Source: Bordetella pseudohinzii | GTDB taxonomy: Bacteria > Pseudomonadota > Gammaproteobacteria > Burkholderiales > Burkholderiaceae_B | NCBI RefSeq assembly: GCF_000657795.2 | Contig: NZ_JHEP02000001.1 | Coordinates: 372,001-436,000 of the forward strand | Direction of reading: 5' to 3' | Length of the DNA: 64,000 nt | Shown: one piece after another, positions 56,931 through 64,000 of the stretch | Numbering within the stretch: the first letter of the stretch is position 1 | Layout: the number at the start of each line of letters is the position of its first letter | Notes under the pieces: model-generated | Seen by the model: only the letters and a program-made list of their open reading frames with translations | Database searches by the model: none | What the model was told of the DNA's origin: nothing | Made by a program: the position numbers and the translations under genes

Positions 56931-57158
56931 CTATCGGCCAGCCCGCAGCACGATGCGGGCATCGCCACAGCTCACGACCTGGCCCTCGCGGATCTTGGCG
57001 GTCTTGCGGGTTTCGACGACGCCGTCCACGCGCACCCGTCCCTCGGCCACCAGGGCCTTGCCCGCGCCCCCGCTGTCGGCCACGCCGGTCGCCTTGAGCA
57101 ACTGGCTGATCTCGATATAGGAAACGCCCTCGGCGAGCATGAATTCGATTTGCGGCAT
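56931..57158 (-). CDS. S4-domain RNA-binding protein (YbcJ-like)
   Basis: 75 residues, a single S4 domain: ISQLLKATGVADSGGAGKAL, then VAEGRVRVDGVVETRKTAKI, REGQVVSCGD. Same size and layout as YbcJ. Probably binds structured RNA; target unknown. Ends 9 bp before the Mrr-like gene start. Confidence 0.88.
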   Translation of the reverse strand: MPQIEFMLAEGVSYIEISQLLKATGVADSGGAGKALVAEGRVRVDGVVETRKTAKIREGQVVSCGDARIVLRAGR

Positions 57159-57228
57159 GCGACAGACAGGAGATAGAGAGGAAAGTGGGCCATGATACCC
57201 GAGCCTCCGGGTCGCCCTGGCGCGCCGG

Positions 57229-58035
57229 TCAGCGGCTGGCGCCCAGGCGCGGCAGCACGCGGCGCGCGGTGGCCGTCGTGCGGCGCCCGACCTCCTCCAG
57301 CGGACAGCCGCGCAAGGCCGCCAGCTCGGCGGCGATGCGGGGCAACTGGCCGGGCGTGTTGCGCCGGTCGGGCGCGTGCAGCCAGGCGGGCGGGATATCC
57401 GGCGCATCGGTCTCCAGCACCAGATGATCGAGGTCCAGCTCGGCGGCATGCCGCCGGATCTGCAGGGCGCGCGCGAACGTCATCGCCCCGCCCATGCCCA
57501 GGGCAAAGCCCAGGTCGATGAAGGCCTGGGCCTGCTGGGCGCTGCCATTGAAAGCGTGGGCGATGCCGCCGCGCTGGCCGCGCTGGCGGCGCAGATGCTT
57601 CAGCAGGATGTCCTGCGAACGGCGCACATGCAGCAGCACGGGCAGGCCGAATTCGGCGGCCAGGGCCAGCTGGGCGGCGTAGAAAGCCTCCTGGCGCGCG
57701 CGCGGCGCGCCGCTGGCGATGGCGGGCACGAAGAAGTCCAGCCCGATCTCGCCGATGGCCACGAAGCGCGGATCCGGCAAGGCGGCTTCGACGGCCCGGC
57801 GCAAGGCGGCCAGGTCCTCGTCGCCGGCGCGCTCGACATACAGCGGATGGATGCCCAGGGCGTAGGCGCCGCCCTCGATGGCATGGGCCAGCTCGCGCAC
57901 CACGGCGAAATTTGCGCGCTCGACCGCCGGGATGACGATGGCCCCCACCCCCGAGGCGCGGGCCTGCCGCGCCACCGCCATGCGGTCGGCGTCGAATTCA
58001 GCGGCATCGAGGTGGCAGTGCGTGTCGATCAGCAT
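57229..58035 (-). CDS. TatD-family metal-dependent hydrolase (DNase)
   Basis: 268 residues. Start chosen at 58035 (MLIDTHCHLDAAEFDADRMA). Metal motifs: DTHCHLD, ALGIHPLYV, AIGEIGLDFFVP, LPVLLHVRRSQD, IAHAFNGS and LETDAPD. TIM-barrel; family enzymes trim DNA ends. Located directly downstream of lolD on the same strand. Confidence 0.92.
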   Translation of the reverse strand: MLIDTHCHLDAAEFDADRMAVARQARASGVGAIVIPAVERANFAVVRELAHAIEGGAYALGIHPLYVERAGDEDLAALRRAVEAALPDPRFVAIGEIGLDFFVPAIASGAPRARQEAFYAAQLALAAEFGLPVLLHVRRSQDILLKHLRRQRGQRGGIAHAFNGSAQQAQAFIDLGFALGMGGAMTFARALQIRRHAAELDLDHLVLETDAPDIPPAWLHAPDRRNTPGQLPRIAAELAALRGCPLEEVGRRTTATARRVLPRLGASR

Positions 58036-58055
58036 GGCAGGCAGGCTGCCCAGGA

Positions 58056-58745
58056 TCAACCCGGCAGCAGGCGTCCGTTTTCCATATGGAGCTGCCGGTC
58101 GGCGCGGGCGGCCAGCTCGGGATCGTGCGTGACGATGGCAAAAGCCGTGCCCGACTCGCGGTTGACCCGCGTGAGCAGCTCAAACATATTATGCGCCGTA
58201 TGGCGATCCAGATTGCCGGTGGGCTCGTCGGCCAGCACGCAGGCCGGGCGCGTGACCAGGGCCCGCGCCAGCGCCACGCGCTGCCGCTCGCCGCCCGACA
58301 ACTGGCCGGGATAATGGCCTTCGCGCGCGGCCAGCCCCACCTGGGCCAGCACCTCGCGCGCCTGGGCCCGGGCCTGCCCGCGATCGGCGCGGCGCACGAT
58401 CAGGGGCATGGCGACATTGTCCAGCGCCGTGAACTCCGGCAGCAGGTGATGAAACTGGTAGACAAAGCCCAGGCTGCGATTGCGCAAGGCGCTCTTGCGG
58501 GATTCGGACAGGCCGTCGGCTGGCGTGCCATCGACCACGACCGAGCCGCTGCTGGGCACATCCAAGAGGCCCAGGATGTGCAGCAGCGTGCTCTTGCCCG
58601 ACCCGGAGGCGCCGACGATGGCGACCATTTCGCCGCGCGCCACGGCCAGCGACACATCATCCAGCACCTGGATGCGGGCCGGGCCTTCGTCGTAGACCTT
58701 GGACAGGTGCTCGGCGCGCAGCGCCGGCTGGAGGGAATCAGTCAT
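58056..58745 (-). CDS. lolD: Lipoprotein-release ABC ATPase LolD
   Basis: 229 residues. Walker A GASGSGKSTLLHILG (about 45-59), LolD-type HHLLPEFTALDNVAMPL after the Q-loop (GFVYQFHHLL), signature LSGGERQRVALARALV, Walker B CVLADEPTGNLD, H-loop VTHDPEL. Powers transfer of outer-membrane lipoproteins to LolA. Overlaps lolC by 8 bp. Confidence 0.94.
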   Translation of the reverse strand: MTDSLQPALRAEHLSKVYDEGPARIQVLDDVSLAVARGEMVAIVGASGSGKSTLLHILGLLDVPSSGSVVVDGTPADGLSESRKSALRNRSLGFVYQFHHLLPEFTALDNVAMPLIVRRADRGQARAQAREVLAQVGLAAREGHYPGQLSGGERQRVALARALVTRPACVLADEPTGNLDRHTAHNMFELLTRVNRESGTAFAIVTHDPELAARADRQLHMENGRLLPG

Positions 58746-60018
58746 GGCGCAACACCTGGGCCGGTTGCAGGCGCGAGGCGCGCCAGCTCGGATAAAGCGT
58801 GGCCAGCAGGGACAGCACCAGCGAGGTTACGCCTATGGTGATGATGTCGCCGGCCTGCGGATCGGAAGGCAGCGCGCTGATGAAATAAATCTCGCGCGGC
58901 AGGAAGTGCACGCCCAGCATGCGCTCGATGAAAGGCACGATGATATGGACGTTGTAGGCGATGGCGATGCCGCCGGCCACGCCCAGCAGCGTGCCGATCA
59001 CGCCGATCAGCGCGCCCTGCACCAGGAAGATGCGCGCTACTTCGCGCGGACCGGCGCCCAGCGTGCGCAGGATGGCGATGTCGGATTGCTTGTCCTTGAC
59101 GGCCATCACCAGCGAGGACAGCAGGTTGAAGGCGGCCACCGCCACGATCAGCGCCAGGATAAGGAACATCATGCGCTTTTCGGTCTGCACCGCGGCGAAC
59201 CAGGTGCGGTTGTTGCGCGACCAGTCGCTGGCCATGACATAGGGCGGCAGCACCTGGGTCAGTTCGGCGGCCACTTCGGGCGCGCGCTGCATATCGGCCA
59301 CGCGCAGCCTCACGCCGGCCGTGCCGCTGTCGCGGAACACCTTGGCGGCGTCTTCGTCATCGACGAACACCAGGGAGGAGTCATACTCGTAGTGGCCCGA
59401 AGTGAAGGTGCCCACGACGGTGAACTGGCGCATGCGCGGCGCGAAGCCGGCCGGGCTGATGGAACCCTGGGGCGCCAGCATGAGCACCGTATCGCCCGTC
59501 TTCACGCCCATGCTGTCGGCCAGATCGCTGCCCAGCACCGCCCCGAAACCGCCGGCCACGAGATCGGATAACTTCCCGCTCACCATCTGCCTGGGCAGGT
59601 CGGAAACCTCGCCCTCCAGCGCCGGATCGATGCCGCGCACCTGCACGCCATGCAGCGACTGCCCGCGCACCAGCATGGCGCCGGCGGCCACGAAGGGCGC
59701 GCCGCCCTTGACCGCGGCATTCTGGCGCGCCGCATCGGCGAACTGCCGCCATTGCGCCAGGACGCGGTCGGGCAAGGCGCCCGGGATATAGAGTTCGATA
59801 TGCGGCAGGACCGACAGCATGCGGTCGCGCACTTCTTTCTGGAAGCCGTTCATCACGGAAAGCACGACAATCAGCGCCGCGACGCCGAGCGCGATCCCCG
59901 CCATGGAGGATGCCGCGATGAAGGAAATGAAGCGGTCCCGGCGCCCGCCGCGCCGGCCCAGACGGGCCAGGCCCGCATAGCGGGCGCCGATCCAGAGTTC
60001 GTAAGGTAATTTCAGCAC
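58738..60018 (-). CDS. lolC: Lipoprotein-release ABC permease LolC/LolE
   Basis: 426 residues. N-terminal segment ELWIGARYAGLARLGRRGGR then FISFIAASSMAGIALGVAAL (first membrane helix). A large periplasmic domain (about 45-270) is followed by three helices in the C-terminal FtsX part, with the LolC/E motif MVMAVKDKQSDIAILRTLGA (SSLVMAVKDKQSDIAILRTL) and the Q-x-S-x-P-A-like C-terminal end LQPAQVLRHD. A single LolC/E (LolF-like, single permease) is seen; no second copy in the window. Confidence 0.93.
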   Translation of the reverse strand: MLKLPYELWIGARYAGLARLGRRGGRRDRFISFIAASSMAGIALGVAALIVVLSVMNGFQKEVRDRMLSVLPHIELYIPGALPDRVLAQWRQFADAARQNAAVKGGAPFVAAGAMLVRGQSLHGVQVRGIDPALEGEVSDLPRQMVSGKLSDLVAGGFGAVLGSDLADSMGVKTGDTVLMLAPQGSISPAGFAPRMRQFTVVGTFTSGHYEYDSSLVFVDDEDAAKVFRDSGTAGVRLRVADMQRAPEVAAELTQVLPPYVMASDWSRNNRTWFAAVQTEKRMMFLILALIVAVAAFNLLSSLVMAVKDKQSDIAILRTLGAGPREVARIFLVQGALIGVIGTLLGVAGGIAIAYNVHIIVPFIERMLGVHFLPREIYFISALPSDPQAGDIITIGVTSLVLSLLATLYPSWRASRLQPAQVLRHD

Positions 60019-60115
60019 CCGCGCATTATGGCATTAACCCGCGCGCCAAGACACGTCCCCGCAAGCCGGGATGTGACGGTCTGTTCTGCCGCCGGGCGGG
60101 ACTACAATCCCGGCC

Positions 60116-61054
60116 ATGCACATCGTGATTCCCGGCGCCTTGCCCGATCTCGCCGTGGCCAGCGAACTCGCCCGGCACCTGCCCGAACACGCGCCTGTCT
60201 TCAGCCGCTGGCTGGCGCTGGGCCGGGCCCGGCCGGCCGCCTTCGACCTCCAAAGCCATGGCTGTACGGCCTATGAAGGCTGGCAGCTGCGCGCCGCCGG
60301 CTTCCAGCCCGAGCCCGGCCTCCCCCTGGGCGCGGGCCTGGGTCCGCTCCTGGCCGAGGCCCGGACCGGGGACGAAGCCGTCTGGCTCGGCGAACTCGTC
60401 CATCTGGCCCTGGGCACGGATTCGGCAACCTTGCTGGATCCCGGGCTGATGGACATACGGCCCGACGAAAGCGCCGCCCTGTTCGAGGCCCTCGAACCGC
60501 TGCTGGCCGATGGCGAATTCGCCATCCAGCCCATCAGCCCGCAACGCTGGCGGCTGCGCCTGCCGCCCGGCCTGTCGCCCCGCCCGGCCAGTCCGCTGGC
60601 GGTCGCCGGCGACCGGCTGCAGCATTGGTGGGCCCAGGATGCCGCCAGCCGCCCCTGGCGGCGGCTGCTCAACGAAATCCAGATGGCCTGGTACGAACAC
60701 CCGGTCAACGAGGCCCGGGCGGCCCGGGGCGTCCCGCCGATCAATGGGCTGTGGCTCTATGGCGGCGCGCGGCCCTGGACACCCGCGCCGCATGGCGCCC
60801 AGGTCTACCCCGAGCTGGACGCGCTGGCGCGCGCCGGCGATTGGGGCGGCTGGCTGCGCGCCCTGTCCGTGCTGGACGGCGAGCGCCTCAAGCCGCTGGC
60901 CGACGCCGGCGGCCAGGCCCTGCGTCCGCTCGAATTGACGCTGCTGGGCCGCGACCGCAGCGTCGGCCTCACTCTCCAACCCCGCCCGGGCCTGCTCAAA
61001 TGGCTGCCCGCGCGCAAACACAATTGGAACGCCTGGTGGTCACACCCCGTCTAA
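60116..61054 (+). CDS. Phosphoglycerate-mutase-like protein of unknown function
   Basis: 312 residues. Often annotated as a cofactor-independent-phosphoglycerate-mutase-type protein in betaproteobacteria, next to recJ. Visible: MHIVIPGALPDLAVASELAR start, and a conserved-looking WYEHPVNEARAARGVPPING / LWLYGGARPW segment (about 200-228). No complete phosphatase metal-binding set is evident. Overlaps recJ by 19 bp and so is probably cotranscribed with it. Confidence 0.7.
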   Translation: MHIVIPGALPDLAVASELARHLPEHAPVFSRWLALGRARPAAFDLQSHGCTAYEGWQLRAAGFQPEPGLPLGAGLGPLLAEARTGDEAVWLGELVHLALGTDSATLLDPGLMDIRPDESAALFEALEPLLADGEFAIQPISPQRWRLRLPPGLSPRPASPLAVAGDRLQHWWAQDAASRPWRRLLNEIQMAWYEHPVNEARAARGVPPINGLWLYGGARPWTPAPHGAQVYPELDALARAGDWGGWLRALSVLDGERLKPLADAGGQALRPLELTLLGRDRSVGLTLQPRPGLLKWLPARKHNWNAWWSHPV

Positions 61055-62742
61055 CCGTCCGCAATACCGACCTGTCCGCCTGCCAGGCGCTGCAAAACGC
61101 CGGCATCCACCCCCTGCTCGCCCGGCTCTGGGCCGCGCGCGGCGTGACCGAACCCGGCCAGACCCAGATGGGCTGGCCGGCGCTGCTGCCCCCGGGCACG
61201 CTGACCCACTCGGCGCATGCCGCCGCCGTCTTGGCCGACGCCATCCAGGCGGGCAAACGCCTCCTGATCGTCGCCGACTACGATTGCGACGGCGCCACCG
61301 CCTGCGCCGTGGGCCTGCGCGCCCTGTGGGCCATGGGCGCGAACGTCGATTTCCTGGTGCCCAATCGCTTCGAGACCGGCTACGGCCTGTCCCCGGCCGT
61401 GGTCGATCTGGCCGTGGCCCACCGGGCCGGCAAGCCCGACCTCATCATCACGGTGGACAACGGCATCGCCAGCGTCGAAGGCGTGGCCGCGGCCAACGCC
61501 GCCGGCATCGGCGTGGTCATCACCGACCATCACCTGCCGGGCGACACCCTCCCCGAGGCGCTGGCCATCGTCAATCCCAATCAGCCCGGCTGCGGCTTCC
61601 CGTCCAAGAACCTGGCCGGGGTGGGCGTGATCTTCTACATGATGCTGGCCCTGCGCGCCGAGCTGCGCCGCCGCGGCGTCTACCCGCCCGATGGCGGCCC
61701 GCGCCTGGATGCGCTGTCCGACCTGGTCGCGCTGGGCACGGTGGCCGACGTGGTCAAGCTGGACGCCAATAACCGCCTGCTGGTCACGCAAGGCCTGCAG
61801 CGCATGCGCGCCGGGCGCATGCAGGCGGGATTACGCGCCCTGTTCGCCGTGGCCGGCCGCGAGCCGCGCTCGGCCAACGGCTTTGACCTGGGCTTCGCCC
61901 TGGGCCCGCGCATCAACGCGGCGGGCCGGCTGGCCGACATGAGCCTGGGCATTGCCTGCCTGACGACCGACGATGAAGACCAGGCCCTGGCCATGGCCCG
62001 CGAGCTGGACAACATCAACCGCGAGCGCCGCGGCATCGAGGCCGAAATGCGCGAGCAGGCCATGGCCGCCATGCAGGCTCCCGACGCCGTCGCCGGCGCC
62101 ACGGTCTGCGTCTTCGACCCCTCCTGGCACCAGGGCGTGGTCGGCCTGGTGGCCTCGCGCCTGAAAGAAAAATTCTGGCGCCCCACCCTCGCCTTCGCGC
62201 CGGCCGGCGACGATGAAATCCGCGGCTCGGGCCGCTCCATCCCGGACGTCCACCTGCGCGACGCCCTGGACCTGGTGTCCAAGCGCCATCCCGGCCTGAT
62301 CCGCAAGTTCGGCGGCCACGCCATGGCCGCCGGCCTGACCCTCGGCCGCGACGGCTTTGAGGCCTTCGCCCCGGCGTTCGACGCCGCCGTGCGCGAGCTC
62401 ACCGGCCGCGACCGCTTCGAGCCCCTGATCGAAACCGACGGTTCGCTCGAAACCGGCTACGCCAACGCCGAGGTGGCGGGGCTGCTGCAACAGCAAGTCT
62501 GGGGCGCCGGCTTCTCCGCCCCGCTTTTCCTGGACGAATTCACCGTGCGCAACCAGCGCCTGGTGGGCGAAAAACACCTCAAGCTCTCGCTGGAGCGCGG
62601 CCACCAGCGCTTTGACGCCATCTGGTTCGGCCATGACGAGAGCCTGCCCGAACGCATCCAGGCCGCCTATCGCCTGGAGCAAAACGTCTGGAACGGGCTG
62701 GTGTCGGTGCAATTGGTGATCGAGTACGCCGGCGCGGCCTGA
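61036..62742 (+). CDS. recJ: Single-strand DNA exonuclease RecJ
   Basis: 568 residues from a GTG at 61036 (MVTPRLTVRN) with GGAA upstream; an ATG at 61000 would add 12 residues. DHH family: LIVADYDCDGATACAVGLRA, ITVDNGIASVEG, VITDHHLPGD (DHH triplet), then ALGTVADVVKLDANNRLLVT. DHHA1-type C-terminal part with GSGRSIPDVHLRDAL and FGGHAMAAGLTL. Degrades ssDNA 5' to 3' in recombination and repair. Confidence 0.94.
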   Translation: MVTPRLTVRNTDLSACQALQNAGIHPLLARLWAARGVTEPGQTQMGWPALLPPGTLTHSAHAAAVLADAIQAGKRLLIVADYDCDGATACAVGLRALWAMGANVDFLVPNRFETGYGLSPAVVDLAVAHRAGKPDLIITVDNGIASVEGVAAANAAGIGVVITDHHLPGDTLPEALAIVNPNQPGCGFPSKNLAGVGVIFYMMLALRAELRRRGVYPPDGGPRLDALSDLVALGTVADVVKLDANNRLLVTQGLQRMRAGRMQAGLRALFAVAGREPRSANGFDLGFALGPRINAAGRLADMSLGIACLTTDDEDQALAMARELDNINRERRGIEAEMREQAMAAMQAPDAVAGATVCVFDPSWHQGVVGLVASRLKEKFWRPTLAFAPAGDDEIRGSGRSIPDVHLRDALDLVSKRHPGLIRKFGGHAMAAGLTLGRDGFEAFAPAFDAAVRELTGRDRFEPLIETDGSLETGYANAEVAGLLQQQVWGAGFSAPLFLDEFTVRNQRLVGEKHLKLSLERGHQRFDAIWFGHDESLPERIQAAYRLEQNVWNGLVSVQLVIEYAGAA

Positions 62743-62819
62743 AAACAGGGCCGGACTCCATTGTCCGGCCCAAGCACGCTAAAATGCCAGGTTTCGCATA
62801 AAAGTCACCAGGATCACTC

Positions 62820-63924
62820 ATGGAAGCCGAACGTCAGAACCAGATCGCCGCCCGCCTTGCCGACTACGCGGAGCGCGAGCAGGCTCTACGGAGGTATCTT
62901 TGACTACGATGCCAAAACCGAACGCCTGCAGGTCGTAAACGCCGAACTGGAAGACCCCTCCGTCTGGAACGACCCCAAGCACGCCCAGGACCTGGGCCGT
63001 GAAAAGAAATCGCTCGAAGACGTGGTCCAGACGCTGACCGAACTGGGCCAGGGCGTCGCCGACGCCCGCGAGCTCTTCGAACTGGCCGCCTCGGACGACG
63101 ACGACGCGACGCTGGAATCCATCGAATCCGATGCCGACGGCTTCCAAGAAAAACTGGAAGGCCTGGAATTCCGCCGCATGTTCTCCAACCCGGCCGACCC
63201 GCTGAACTGCTTCCTGGACATCCAGGCCGGCGCCGGCGGCACCGAAGCCCAGGATTGGGCCTCCATGCTGCTGCGCCAGTACCTCAAGTACGCGGAACGC
63301 AAGGGCTTCAAGGCCGAAGTCCTGGAAGAATCCGAAGGCGAAATCGCCGGCATCAAATCGGCCACGATCAAGATCGAGGGCGAATACGCCTTCGGCTATC
63401 TGCGCACCGAAACCGGCGTGCACCGCCTGGTGCGCAAGAGCCCCTTCGACTCTTCGGGCGGCCGCCATACCTCGTTTGCCAGCGTCTTCGTCTACCCCGA
63501 GGTCGACGAATCCTTCGAGGTCGAGGTCAACCCGGCGGATCTGCGCGTCGATACCTACCGCGCCAGCGGCGCGGGCGGCCAGCACATCAACAAGACCGAC
63601 TCGGCGGTGCGCATCACCCACATGCCCACCGGCATCGTGGTGCAATGCCAGAACGACCGCTCGCAGCATCGCAACCGCGCCGAAGCCATGCAGATGCTCA
63701 AGTCCAAGCTGTATGAGCTCGAAATGCGCAAGCGCATGGCCGAACAGCAAAAACTCGAAGACTCCAAGACCGATGTGGGTTGGGGCCACCAGATCCGTTC
63801 CTACGTGCTGGACCAGAGCCGTATCAAGGATCTGCGCACCAACGTCGAGATCTCCAATACCCAGAAAGTCCTGGACGGCGACCTGGATCCCTTCATCCAG
63901 GCCAGCCTGAAGCAAGGCGTTTGA
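62820..63924 (+). CDS. prfB: Peptide chain release factor 2, with programmed +1 frameshift
   Basis: First frame 62820-62900 encodes 27 residues and meets TGA at 62901-62903; translation continues in +1 from GAC at 62902 to 63924, giving 367 residues in total. Recognises UGA and UAA stops. Motifs: SPF stop-codon tripeptide in [14 protein letters not shown] and the GGQ catalytic loop in [20 protein letters not shown]. Upstream domain is RF2-like ([20 protein letters not shown]-type acidic region). The in-frame UGA makes its own synthesis depend on RF2 level. Gene follows recJ with 77 bp between. Confidence 0.96.
62890..62904 (+). promoter_or_regulatory. prfB autoregulatory frameshift signal
   Basis: GGAGG (62891-62894 with G at 62890) acts as an internal Shine-Dalgarno-like element, followed after TAT by the slippery CTT and the in-frame TGA C (62898-62904). 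This is the canonical RF2 arrangement; low RF2 favours +1 slippage. Confidence 0.93.
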
Positions 63925-63976
63925 TTCCCCGGGGGGCGCGAGCCCCCCGCCTCGTAGCCCACGGAAACCCGCAATC

Positions 63977-64000
63977 ATGACCGACACGTTTGCCATCCTG
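63977..64000 (+). CDS. Start of a gene cut by the window edge
   Basis: ATG at 63977 begins MTDTFAIL and runs off the end. lysS commonly follows prfB in related genomes, but eight residues do not allow identification. A GGGGGGC-GCGA-GCCCCCC hairpin (63932-63949) separates it from prfB. Confidence 0.3.

Noticed and set aside
63932-63949. GGGGGGC/GCCCCCC hairpin after prfB as an intrinsic terminator
   Set aside because: No T-run follows; listed only as a hairpin and not as a terminator.

Overview
The window is GC-rich chromosomal DNA of a betaproteobacterium. Housekeeping gene content and order (guaA-guaB, purL, greB, comEC, lolC-lolD, recJ, prfB) point to Burkholderiales, most likely Alcaligenaceae (Bordetella/Achromobacter-like). 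That placement is inference from gene content and protein style; no 16S or other marker is present.

1-14.4 kb: right-hand end of an integrative element (ICE-type genomic island). It holds a typical ICE maintenance block (DUF2285, DUF2958, Xre regulator, DUF736, large ParB-like protein, DUF932), then AT-richer cargo, a decayed IS3-family element, an AlpA-type regulator, a HicA-like/HTH gene pair and a P4-type tyrosine integrase. The integrase lies 0.3 kb from the 3' end of guaA, a well-known integration site, so the island right end (attR) is placed there. The other end and the conjugation genes are outside the window. The standout cargo is a compact three-gene operon (8147-10013): a ThsB-like TIR protein, a caspase-like (C14) protease with its His/Cys dyad, and a second, different TIR protein. 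This is the architecture expected of a TIR-caspase anti-phage system (type IV Thoeris-like), here with an additional TIR protein.

14.4-33.9 kb: core and metabolic genes. guaB and guaA lie in tandem with an intrinsic terminator between them. A DUF2239 gene has a promoter bracketed by ACCCGGGT palindromes. A tightly overlapping operon follows: a LysR regulator, a flavin monooxygenase-like protein, a complete peptide/nickel-type ABC importer (two permeases, two ATPases, binding protein), an acyl-CoA thioesterase/BAAT-type hydrolase, and two AhpD/CMD-type proteins. This looks like import plus oxidative or hydrolytic processing of an unknown organic substrate. Then come a methyltransferase, an LprI-like exported protein, DUF1415, an M20 peptidase and a small lipoprotein/DUF1353 operon.

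33.9-47.2 kb: purL, a TRAP importer (small and large permease, binding protein) with a strong terminator, greB, a PHP-type phosphatase/exoribonuclease, an alpha/beta hydrolase, an EamA exporter, and a comEC that looks shortened at its N-terminus.

47.2-56.3 kb: two tandem paralogous inverse-autotransporter adhesins (intimin/invasin type) with extended signal peptides, nearly identical beta-barrels, 9 and 11 Ig-like repeats, and unrelated-looking C-terminal tips. Each is preceded by a related leader carrying a TAGGA(A/C)-type palindrome.

56.3-64 kb: a membrane-anchored Mrr-like protein, an S4-domain protein, a TatD-family DNase, lolD-lolC, a phosphoglycerate-mutase-like protein, recJ, and prfB with its programmed +1 frameshift, ending in the first eight codons of another gene.
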